Part shown: one piece after another, positions 1-5,811 of the stretch | Layout: each line of letters opens with the position of its first letter | Numbering within the stretch: position 1 is the stretch's first letter | NCBI GenBank assembly: GCA_017935805.1 | Contig: JAGBGV010000280.1 | Location: 1-7,303 of the forward strand | From: Clostridia bacterium | GTDB lineage: Bacteria; Bacillota_A; Clostridia; Oscillospirales; CAG-272 | Length of the DNA stretch: 7,303 nt | Direction: 5' to 3' | Made by a program: the position numbers and the translations under genes | Notes under the pieces: generated by a model | Told to the model about the DNA's origin: nothing | Databases searched by the model: none | The model's input: the letters and a program-made list of their open reading frames with translations, nothing else

Positions 1-1492
1 GACCGGAACCGCCGGACTGCTTCTTGTGCTTACCTTCAACATCAGATGTGCCCTTGATTGTCTCACGGTATGCGAGTCTGGGCTTTTCAAGAATAACGGA
101 TGTGCCATAGCGAGCCTTCATTCTTGCAACTGCAACGTCAAGCTGCATGTCGCCCATACCGGAAATTGTCATCTGCTTTGTTTCAGCATTGTTTTCGTAA
201 ACGAGTGTGGGGTCTTCTTCAAGAAGTCTTGTGATACCTGTGGAGATCTTATCTTCGTCGCCCTTTGCAGCAGGCATGATAGCCATTGTCATGTAAGGCT
301 TCGGGAATGTGATCTTCTTGTACTCGAATTCGTCACCGGAAACGAGAGTATCGTTTGTATTTGTGTTAACAAGCTTCGGAATCATACCGATATCACCGCA
401 GCAGAGAGATGTAACTTCAGTCTGCTTCTTACCGCGCATTGTGTAGATGTGAGCCATCTTTTCGTAAGAGCCGGATGTTGCATTCTTAAGAACGAGATCG
501 TTTGTAAGAGTACCGCTCATTACCTTGAAGTATGTCTGCTTACCGAACTGGTCAGCGATGGTCTTGAATACGAAGATGGAGCAGTCGCCGTCAACTTCGA
601 TGGGCTTATCCATTACGCCGCTTTCGCTTACGATCTTCTCAACCTTTCTTGCTGTAGGTCTCGGGAAGGAGTCAGCGATTGTGTCAAGCAGGAATGTGCA
701 GCCCCAAAGGTTTGTAGCACTTCCGCAGAATACGGGAACGATGGAACCGTCGATGATACCCTGGTGGAGAGCCTCGATAGCCTGTTCCTGTGTGATAACG
801 CCCTCTTCGAAATACTTTTCAAGAAGCTCTTCACTTGTGGAAGCAAGAGATTCGTTGAGGTGTTCCTTGTATGTGTCAGCAATTGCTTCCAGTTCAGTGC
901 CGGGTTCAACAGCAACTTCTGTTCTCTTTCCCTTAGCATCGAAGGTGTATACCTTCATTTCGATAAGGTTGAGGAACTTTGTTTCGCCGCCTTCCTTAAT
1001 AGGAACGAGAACGGGGCAAACTGCTGTACCGAACTGCTGGTGGAGCTGACGGTAAACTCTGTCGAAGTTTGCTTCGGAATCATCGCACTTGTTGATGAAG
1101 AATGCAGTGGGGATACCTGCTTCTGTAGCCTTATCCCACGCAAGCTCTGTACCTACTTCAACGCCTGCCTTGCCGTCGAGAGTGATGATAGCAGCGTCAG
1201 CAACACGAACACCGGCATAAACGTCACCTGCGAAATCCAGGAAGCCGGGAGTGTCGATAAAGTTGATCTTGCAGTCATTCCACATTACATTCGCAACGGA
1301 AAGGTTAAGAGAGAAGCCGCGCTTGATCTCTTCAGCATCGTAGTCAAGAACGGTGTTACCGTCAGTGATCTTGCCGAGTCTGTCGGTTGCCTTTGCGAGA
1401 TATAAAGCTGTTTCAGCCAGAGAAGTTTTGCCCGAGCCGCCATGACCGAGCAGAACGATATTACGGATTGCCTTTGTAGTGATGTCTGCCAT
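1..1492 (-). CDS. EF-G-like translational GTPase (EF-G2/FusA2-type), 3'-truncated by window edge
   Basis: This is the N-terminal 497 residues of a GTPase of the elongation factor G family; the usual length is near 690, and the rest lies beyond the left edge. Seen in the translation: P-loop GHGGSGKT (16-23), switch I RGFSL (58-62), G3 DTPGFLDF (80-87), G4 NKCD (134-137), G5 GSA (257-259), a domain II beta-barrel region (about 290-390), domain III containing GMGDMQLDVAVARMK, and the start of domain IV, VEGKHKKQSGG, just before the edge. Start: ATG at 1492 with AAGGAG (1499-1504) six bases upstream. The family normally acts on the ribosome in the cytoplasm. The P-loop is not the canonical AHIDAGKT, and the G3 histidine that activates water in EF-G/EF-Tu is Phe84. 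This places it with EF-G-like paralogues rather than the main fusA, so a role in ordinary translocation is uncertain. It is transcribed separately from its neighbours. Confidence 0.93.
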   Translation of the reverse strand, partial: MADITTKAIRNIVLLGHGGSGKTSLAETALYLAKATDRLGKITDGNTVLDYDAEEIKRGFSLNLSVANVMWNDCKINFIDTPGFLDFAGDVYAGVRVADAAIITLDGKAGVEVGTELAWDKATEAGIPTAFFINKCDDSEANFDRVYRQLHQQFGTAVCPVLVPIKEGGETKFLNLIEMKVYTFDAKGKRTEVAVEPGTELEAIADTYKEHLNESLASTSEELLEKYFEEGVITQEQAIEALHQGIIDGSIVPVFCGSATNLWGCTFLLDTIADSFPRPTARKVEKIVSESGVMDKPIEVDGDCSIFVFKTIADQFGKQTYFKVMSGTLTNDLVLKNATSGSYEKMAHIYTMRGKKQTEVTSLCCGDIGMIPKLVNTNTNDTLVSGDEFEYKKITFPKPYMTMAIMPAAKGDEDKISTGITRLLEEDPTLVYENNAETKQMTISGMGDMQLDVAVARMKARYGTSVILEKPRLAYRETIKGTSDVEGKHKKQSGGSG

Positions 1493-1498
1493 TTTGTA

Positions 1499-1504
1499 CT
1501 CCTT
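1499..1504 (-). promoter_or_regulatory. Ribosome binding site of the EF-G-like gene
   Basis: AAGGAG on the minus strand, six bases before the ATG at 1492. It fixes the start codon of the EF-G-like gene. Confidence 0.85.
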
Positions 1505-1517
1505 GTTTATGTGTATT

Positions 1518-1546
1518 TTTATAATAAACCTTGGTAAATACTTCAA
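1518..1546 (-). promoter_or_regulatory. Candidate proximal promoter of the EF-G-like gene
   Basis: On the minus strand, -35 TTGAAG (1541-1546), a 17-base spacer and -10 TATAAA (1518-1523). Matches to the sigma-A consensus are 4/6 and 5/6. It would give a short leader of roughly 20 bases. The region is AT-rich, so chance matches are likely. It is weaker than the distal candidate because the perfect -10 lies there. Confidence 0.4.
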
Positions 1547-1632
1547 AAAAAGACCTGATACCCAGATTAATTATTACATTTTTTGTAGGCAAGATGCACA
1601 AGCATGCCGCTTCCGCCAAGCCTTACCTGTTA

Positions 1633-1661
1633 ATTATACACTATTTTTAGTAACTTTGCAA
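1633..1661 (-). promoter_or_regulatory. Candidate distal promoter of the EF-G-like gene
   Basis: On the minus strand, -35 TTGCAA (1656-1661), exactly 17 bases, then a perfect -10 TATAAT (1633-1638). Transcription would begin near 1626, leaving a leader of about 130 bases before the ATG at 1492. A 6-bp dyad, ACAAAT-TCCG-ATTTGT (1671-1686), sits just upstream of the -35. The 265 bases between the flavin reductase stop and this gene (1493-1757) hold these two promoters, a short G+C-rich patch (1588-1623) and no convincing gene or strong intrinsic terminator. Confidence 0.55.
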
Positions 1662-1757
1662 TACAAATACACAAATTCCGATTTGTCATAGTGTAATTTT
1701 TTGGGTGATTTTTTTGTGAATTATGCCGAATTTTTATTAATTTCGCGCCAAAAGCCC

Positions 1758-2294
1758 TTATTTTTGAAGCACTTCTTCTATTTCACAGATATACATTTTG
1801 TGAAAATCCTTTGAGGGATAGCTTGACAGCGGTGCGGCATCTGTAAAGGCCTCCTCGGACAGCCAGTCAGCATACAGCTTCTTCACCTTCAATACCAGCT
1901 TAGCCTCTTCAAACCAAACGGAGCGTCCTTTTTCGTTCACATCGGCAACAGGTGTCAGTCCGCATTCCTTCGCCTTATCGTATTCTCTGCCGCTTTCTCT
2001 GCCGCAGAATGTCAGCGCACCCCGGTACTTTTCATCAAAGAAGGACAAGGTCATTCTGTCGTTTTCTTCGGAGAAGCCGAAAGTGTGTCTTTGCGGTCTG
2101 ATAAACACAAAAGCAACAGGTCTGTTCCACAGTATACCTACGCCGCCCCAGCTTGCAGTCATTGTGTTGTAATCCTTACCGCCGACCATTCCCTCACCGC
2201 CATTTGCCGATGTTACCAGCATCCAATCCTTGCCTATGAGAGTGAAAGCGTTCTCGACTATATCGTTCGGGGTTACTTTCTTGAATTCAGCCAT
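1758..2294 (-). CDS. Flavin reductase-like FMN-binding protein
   Basis: A 178-residue protein of the flavin reductase/FMN-binding split-barrel superfamily. These cytoplasmic dimers bind FMN and reduce flavins or other acceptors with NAD(P)H. Visible hallmarks are NTMTASWGG (43-51), which lies on the FMN phosphate/isoalloxazine side in the family, followed by WNRPVAFVFIRPQR (56-69) and a FTLSFF-like strand, MTLSFFDE. Length and motif order fit a complete single-domain member. Start: ATG at 2294 with AGGAGG (2300-2305) five bases upstream. It lies 12 bases after the tautomerase-like gene and is almost certainly co-transcribed with it. The electron acceptor cannot be told from sequence; members of this superfamily act as oxidoreductases, monooxygenase partners or simple FMN carriers. 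Confidence 0.88.
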   Translation of the reverse strand: MAEFKKVTPNDIVENAFTLIGKDWMLVTSANGGEGMVGGKDYNTMTASWGGVGILWNRPVAFVFIRPQRHTFGFSEENDRMTLSFFDEKYRGALTFCGRESGREYDKAKECGLTPVADVNEKGRSVWFEEAKLVLKVKKLYADWLSEEAFTDAAPLSSYPSKDFHKMYICEIEEVLQK

Positions 2295-2306
2295 GCCGTC
2301 CTCCTA

Positions 2307-2651
2307 TTAGAAATTCATATTGTTCCATCCCCATTTTGCGTATTCGCCGTACTTGACGTACACTCTGTCAGGGGATATTTTCATCTCTTTTTCAGCGATT
2401 GAGCACATCTTCTCAGTCATTATTGCATATGCCTCGTCAGACTGCGCGCCTAAAATGTCCACTTCAAACATAACACACGGCAAGTCGCTTCCTCCGAAAT
2501 ACATTGCACAGAAGCCCTCAATATTCACCATCAGCCAGTTTTCTGTCTTTCCAGGGAAGCTTTCCTCCATAGCGCGAGCAACTGCTGTCTTGAGCGCAAC
2601 TTCTGTTTTCTTTGTGATCTCAACATTTGTTTTTACATTGATGTATGGCAT
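2307..2651 (-). CDS. MIF / D-dopachrome tautomerase family protein (tautomerase superfamily)
   Basis: A 114-residue protein that matches animal macrophage migration inhibitory factor almost end to end in length and landmarks. It has Pro2, which becomes the catalytic N-terminal base once Met1 is removed. It also has Lys35 near the position of MIF's active-site lysine, FGGSDLPC (52-59) in place of FGGSSEPC, ISPDRVYVKY (92-101) in place of ISPDRVYINY, and a GWNN tail (108-111). The family forms trimers of beta-alpha-beta units and interconverts keto and enol forms of phenylpyruvate-like substrates; the physiological substrate in bacteria is generally unknown. MIF's CxxC is not kept: Cys59 is present, but the partner position is Phe62. 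No signal peptide is visible. Start: ATG at 2651, behind a modest AAAGGA-type site in TAAAGGAAAGACAAAA. It is the first gene of the leftward operon. Confidence 0.9.
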   Translation of the reverse strand: MPYINVKTNVEITKKTEVALKTAVARAMEESFPGKTENWLMVNIEGFCAMYFGGSDLPCVMFEVDILGAQSDEAYAIMTEKMCSIAEKEMKISPDRVYVKYGEYAKWGWNNMNF

Positions 2652-2697
2652 TTTTGTCTTTCCTTTACCTTAAATTATATGATAATACTCTACCCGT

Positions 2698-2726
2698 ATG
2701 ATATCACATGGAAAAATCTTTGTCAA
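2698..2726 (-). promoter_or_regulatory. Promoter of the leftward tautomerase-flavin reductase operon
   Basis: On the minus strand, a perfect -35 TTGACA (2721-2726), a 17-base spacer and -10 TATCAT (2698-2703) preceded by an extended TGA. Transcription would start near 2691, giving a leader of about 40 bases before the ATG at 2651. It is back to back with the regulator promoter; only 25 bases separate the two -35 elements. Confidence 0.75.
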
Positions 2727-2751
2727 CAGGTGATTTTTCTCGAATTTGATA

Positions 2752-2780
2752 TTGACTTTCAAATTGCCGTATGATAGAAT
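2752..2780 (+). promoter_or_regulatory. Promoter of the zur-znu type operon
   Basis: -35 TTGACT (2752-2757), a 17-base spacer and -10 TAGAAT (2775-2780) with an extended TGA directly before it. Each hexamer matches the sigma-A consensus at five of six positions. Transcription should begin around 2787, so the Fur-type palindrome at 2790-2806 lies at about +4 to +20, where a bound repressor would block initiation or promoter escape. Confidence 0.75.
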
Positions 2781-2789
2781 ACAGTAAAA

Positions 2790-2806
2790 TTGATAATGAT
2801 TATCAA
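2790..2806. promoter_or_regulatory. Fur-family operator (perfect 8-1-8 palindrome)
   Basis: TTGATAATGATTATCAA is a perfect inverted repeat around a central G. It contains the full 7-1-7 Fur consensus TGATAATNATTATCA known from Bacillus subtilis. It lies between the likely transcription start and the ribosome binding site of the Fur-family regulator gene. Autorepression of the whole regulator-transporter operon is therefore the simplest reading. Which metal controls it is inference, because Fur, Zur and PerR boxes differ by only a few bases. Confidence 0.9.
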
Positions 2807-2809
2807 ATT

Positions 2810-2813
2810 GGAG
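2810..2813 (+). promoter_or_regulatory. Ribosome binding site deciding the regulator start
   Basis: GGAG six bases before the ATG at 2820. It supports that start over an in-frame TTG at 2790, which has no ribosome binding site and would place codons inside the operator palindrome. Confidence 0.8.
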
Positions 2814-2819
2814 AAACAT

Positions 2820-3224
2820 ATGAGCGAAACAAGATATAAAACCCGACAGAGAGATGAAATACTCGCATTTTTTGCCGACCACAAGGATGAATGCTTTACC
2901 GCAAAGGAAGTATGCGGCAGAGTAAGCGCGGGAGAAGCAACCGTGTTCCGCACTATCGCAAAGCTGACCGACGAAGGACTTATAAACAGATTCGTCTCCG
3001 GAAGCCGTGAGTGTGCCCATTATCAGTACAACGGCTGCACACACACCGACCACATCCATCTCAAATGCAACAAATGCGGCGAGCTCATTCATCTCGACTG
3101 CGAATTTGTCGGAAAGCTGCTGTCTCACTTCATGGACGAGCACAGCTTCACCGTTGACAGCGGCAAAACTGTCATCTACGGATGCTGTAAAAACTGCAAA
3201 GGAGGAGTAAGTCATGAGCATTAA
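2820..3224 (+). CDS. zur: Fur-family metalloregulator, probably zinc uptake regulator Zur
   Basis: A 134-residue cytoplasmic repressor. The N-terminal winged helix (about 8-60) contains the recognition segment ATVFRTIAKLTDEGLI (40-55), matching the family's TVYRTL-LxxxGLI pattern. The dimerisation/metal domain follows, with HIH (78-80), the structural zinc cysteines C83xxC86 and C123xxC126, and further candidate ligands H91, D93, H103 and H108. The tail ends SHEH. Fur-family proteins bind palindromes when loaded with metal; the gene lies directly behind such a palindrome and ahead of a metal ABC transporter, which points to Zur. Its end overlaps the start of the lipoprotein gene by 11 bases, implying translational coupling. 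The Fur-like operator means an iron- or manganese-responsive role cannot be ruled out by sequence alone. Confidence 0.9.
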   Translation: MSETRYKTRQRDEILAFFADHKDECFTAKEVCGRVSAGEATVFRTIAKLTDEGLINRFVSGSRECAHYQYNGCTHTDHIHLKCNKCGELIHLDCEFVGKLLSHFMDEHSFTVDSGKTVIYGCCKNCKGGVSHEH

Positions 3225-4164
3225 GAGAATAATCGCGCTGTGCGTGGCGCTGTTCATGGCCGTCACCTTCATTTCATGCTCATCCGCATCGGGGGACAAC
3301 GGTAAGCTGAACATCGTGACCACAAATTTCGCCCTTTACGATTTTGCCCGTGCCGTATGCGGAGACAGTTGTAATGTCACAATGCTCATTTCCCCCGGCA
3401 GTGAGTCCCACGATTTCGAGGCAACGCTCACTGACATGGCAGTTATTGAAAAGGCGGACCTGTTCGTATATATCGGCGGTGAGAGCGAAGAATGGGTGGA
3501 TAGTATATTCGAATCCATGGGCAAGACAGCGGATGCAATAAAAAAGATCCGTTCGATGGATCTTGTGGAAATACACACAGAGGAAGAGCTTCCCGGGATG
3601 GGGCATGATGATCACGATCATGATCACCGGGGCGGCACACCGGACGAGCATGTGTGGACATCCATCCCTAATGCTATCACTATAATGGAAAAGATCGCCG
3701 CTGAAGTAACAGCACTTGATGGCGGGTTATCTGAAAGTGTGAGCACAAACCTTGAGGCATACAAAGCAGAGCTTGAGCAGATACACCATGAGTTTTCCGA
3801 AGCTGTCAGCACAGCAAAACGCCGCACAATAGTGGTTGCCGACCGCTTCCCCTTCAGATATCTGACAGAGGAATACGATCTTGAATACTTCGCAGCATTT
3901 TCGGGCTGTTCATCTGACACAGAGCCCACACTTTCGACTGTGAATTTCCTTGTTGAAAAGGTGAAGTCCGATTCTATCCCTGTACTGTTCATCATCGAAT
4001 TCTCCGGCGGCGAAACTGCTCGGGCTGTAGCAAACGAAACAGGAGCAAGCATACTTACGCTTCACTCTGCTCACAACGTAACACGGGAGGATTTCGATGC
4101 CGGCATCACTTATGCTGACATTATGAGACAGAATCTCGAAGCCCTGAAAACTGCACTTAACTGA
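3214..4164 (+). CDS. znuA: Metal-binding lipoprotein of ABC transporter (ZnuA/cluster A-1 family)
   Basis: A 316-residue extracytoplasmic solute-binding protein that would capture a divalent metal and deliver it to the adjacent permease. A signal peptide (1-21) ends in a lipobox-like FISC, so Cys22 would be lipid-anchored, as in Gram-positives. Expected ligands are His66 (in SHDFE) and His146 (in DEHVW), separated by a His/Asp-rich loop GHDDHDHDH (130-138) typical of zinc-type members. At the third site, where zinc proteins carry His in an HxAFGY-like motif, this one has Asp210 in ADRFPFRY. The usual late Asp motif is replaced by HSAHN (284-288). Glu237 in DTEPT is another candidate. Start: ATG at 3214, seven bases after an AGGAGG-like site, overlapping the regulator gene. 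The ATPase gene begins 12 bases after its stop. Zinc is the likeliest cargo, with manganese as the alternative. Confidence 0.88.
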   Translation: MSIKRIIALCVALFMAVTFISCSSASGDNGKLNIVTTNFALYDFARAVCGDSCNVTMLISPGSESHDFEATLTDMAVIEKADLFVYIGGESEEWVDSIFESMGKTADAIKKIRSMDLVEIHTEEELPGMGHDDHDHDHRGGTPDEHVWTSIPNAITIMEKIAAEVTALDGGLSESVSTNLEAYKAELEQIHHEFSEAVSTAKRRTIVVADRFPFRYLTEEYDLEYFAAFSGCSSDTEPTLSTVNFLVEKVKSDSIPVLFIIEFSGGETARAVANETGASILTLHSAHNVTREDFDAGITYADIMRQNLEALKTALN

Positions 4165-4176
4165 TTGGAGTAAAAA

Positions 4177-4938
4177 ATGGAACTGATAAAAGCAAATGAA
4201 GTCACGCTGGCATATGACGGTCACACGGCGGCAGAAAACGTAAATTTTACTCTGTCGGAGGGTGACTATCTCTGCGTAATAGGCGAAAACGGCTCAGGCA
4301 AAAGCACCTTGCTCAAGGCGATAACAGGAGAACTGACTCCCGCGGGAGGAAAACTGGAGATCGCACCGGAGCTGAAGCGCTCAGGTATCGGTTATCTGCC
4401 CCAGCAGTCTAAAATACAGCGAGACTTTCCCGCAAGTGTTCGCGAGGTGGTGCTTTCGGGATGTGTGAGATCCGACCACCTCGGAATAAAGTGGAAACGG
4501 CAGTCACGGGATAAAGCAAACGCCGCACTCGAGCTGCTTGGCATCGCTGATCTTGGGGACAAATGCTTCGGTGAACTCTCGGGCGGTCAAAAGCAGAGGG
4601 TCCTTCTCGCGCGAGCAATGTGTGTATCGGACAAGCTTCTGCTTCTTGACGAGCCGGTGACAGGTCTTGACCCCGATGCGGCACACGAGATGTATGAGGC
4701 AATCAGACTTATCAACGAAGAACGTGGCTGCGCGGTTATGATGGTCTCACACGATGTGCAATGCGCCCTTCATGAGGCAAAAAATGTGCTCTCAATGTGC
4801 CGCGGTCATTCATTCTTCGGTACAGTTGACGAATATGCAGTACACGAACAACACGACGCGGCAATTGACCATGAGCTTCACCACGGTCACAACTGCCACT
4901 GCGATCACACGGTAAAGGAAAAGGGGGACTTGACATGA
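4177..4938 (+). CDS. znuC: Metal ABC transporter ATP-binding protein (ZnuC-like) with His/Cys-rich tail
   Basis: A 253-residue ABC ATPase that would power metal import on the inner face of the membrane. All motifs are intact: Walker A GENGSGKST (36-44), Q-loop LPQQS (74-78), signature LSGGQ (134-138), Walker B LLLLDEP (154-160), D-loop GLDP (163-166) and H-loop SHD (191-193). After the ATPase core, a tail (about 223-244) carries eight His and two Cys, including HELHHGHNCHCDH; this looks like a metal-binding appendage. Start: ATG at 4177, six bases after GGAG. Its stop overlaps the permease start (ATGA), indicating coupled translation. Confidence 0.92.
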   Translation: MELIKANEVTLAYDGHTAAENVNFTLSEGDYLCVIGENGSGKSTLLKAITGELTPAGGKLEIAPELKRSGIGYLPQQSKIQRDFPASVREVVLSGCVRSDHLGIKWKRQSRDKANAALELLGIADLGDKCFGELSGGQKQRVLLARAMCVSDKLLLLDEPVTGLDPDAAHEMYEAIRLINEERGCAVMMVSHDVQCALHEAKNVLSMCRGHSFFGTVDEYAVHEQHDAAIDHELHHGHNCHCDHTVKEKGDLT

Positions 4939-5807
4939 CAATATCCGAAATACTTGCATCTGAATTTCTGATGCGTGTTGTTATCCGCGCACTTGTTGTT
5001 GGCGTTCTCGTTTCGCTTTGCTCGTCAATTCTCGGTGTGAGCCTTGTTTTGAAACGCTATTCAATGATTGGTGACGGACTCTCCCACGTCGGATTTTTCG
5101 CTCTTGCTCTCGCCGCGTGTGCAGGTGTCAGCGCTACATATTCAATGGAGCTTGCTATACCGATCGTCGTTGTTGCGGCTGTGCTTATTCTGCGACTGTC
5201 CAAAAAGGAAGGCAGACTGAACGGTGACTCCGCTTGCGCTGTGGTTTCAACGGGAGCAGTGGCTGTCGGTACGCTTATGTACAATTTGACAGGCGGAAAA
5301 AGCGGCGATATCTGTTCTTCCCTTTTCGGCTCGGCTTCTATAGTAACGATCTCCGAAAAGGATATGGTAATCTCAATAATCCTCTCCGCTGTGGTTATCG
5401 CTTGGTTTGTTCTTTGCGCGAAGACCATCTTTGCGGTCACATTCGACGAAACCTTCGCTCACGCGGCAGGTGTGTCAACAAGTGTGTTCGGTGTTCTTCT
5501 TGCAATCCTCACAGGCATCACTATCGTGGTGGGAATGAAGATGATGGGTTCAATCATGATCTCCGCGCTCATCATTTTCCCTGCACTCACAGCCATGCGT
5601 ATCACCAAAAGCTTTAAGCTGACTGTTATCCTCTCCGCTGTGATCTCCGTTGTATGCTTCATTGTCGGGTTCTTCATAGCCTGCTTCTATTCTCTTCAGA
5701 CAGGTGCGGCAGTAGTAACGGTTGAGCTCATCTGCTTTGCGGCAGTTTGCGCTGTATCTGCGGTTGTATCGAGAATACGTGTGAAAAACCGTGGAAAGGC
5801 GGCTTAA
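4935..5807 (+). CDS. znuB: Metal ABC transporter permease, ABC-3 family (ZnuB-like)
   Basis: A 290-residue integral membrane protein forming the translocation channel with the ATPase. Hydrophobic segments are visible at about 14-38, 53-66, 71-88, 104-119, 143-162, 174-205, 208-222 and 228-250, with one more near 255-280, so around eight or nine helices, as expected for ABC-3. Family landmarks include the MIGDGLSHVGFFALALA stretch (44-60), the conserved early loop/helix, and the GSIMISALIIFPALTAM segment (about 208-224), which couples to the ATPase in this family. Length is normal. It overlaps the ATPase gene by four bases with GGGGG seven bases upstream. A basic C-terminus (RIRVKNRGK) suggests a cytoplasmic end. 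Confidence 0.92.
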   Translation: MTISEILASEFLMRVVIRALVVGVLVSLCSSILGVSLVLKRYSMIGDGLSHVGFFALALAACAGVSATYSMELAIPIVVVAAVLILRLSKKEGRLNGDSACAVVSTGAVAVGTLMYNLTGGKSGDICSSLFGSASIVTISEKDMVISIILSAVVIAWFVLCAKTIFAVTFDETFAHAAGVSTSVFGVLLAILTGITIVVGMKMMGSIMISALIIFPALTAMRITKSFKLTVILSAVISVVCFIVGFFIACFYSLQTGAAVVTVELICFAAVCAVSAVVSRIRVKNRGKAA

Positions 5808-5811
5808 TTGA

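Noticed and set aside
26..1405. Long plus-strand open frame of 459 codons at the left end
   Set aside because: It is the antisense shadow of the EF-G-like gene; its translation is Cys-rich and low in sense, while the minus strand shows all GTPase motifs in order.
1696..1757. Possible terminator for the tautomerase-flavin reductase operon
   Set aside because: Several T-runs on the plus strand and A-runs on the minus strand, but no G+C-rich stem followed by U-run in the leftward direction; only a weak, bulged AATT pairing was seen.
2790..2819. Longer regulator start at an in-frame TTG
   Set aside because: It would overlap the operator palindrome and lacks a ribosome binding site; ATG 2820 has GGAG at a good distance and matches family length.
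2670..3323. Minus-strand open frame of 217 codons across the divergent region
   Set aside because: It runs through two promoters and the Fur box and is antisense to the regulator; no family features or ribosome binding site.
3604..3630. Repeated GATCA palindromes resembling an operator or methylation cluster
   Set aside because: They are explained by the His/Asp codon run (HDDHDHDH) inside the lipoprotein gene.
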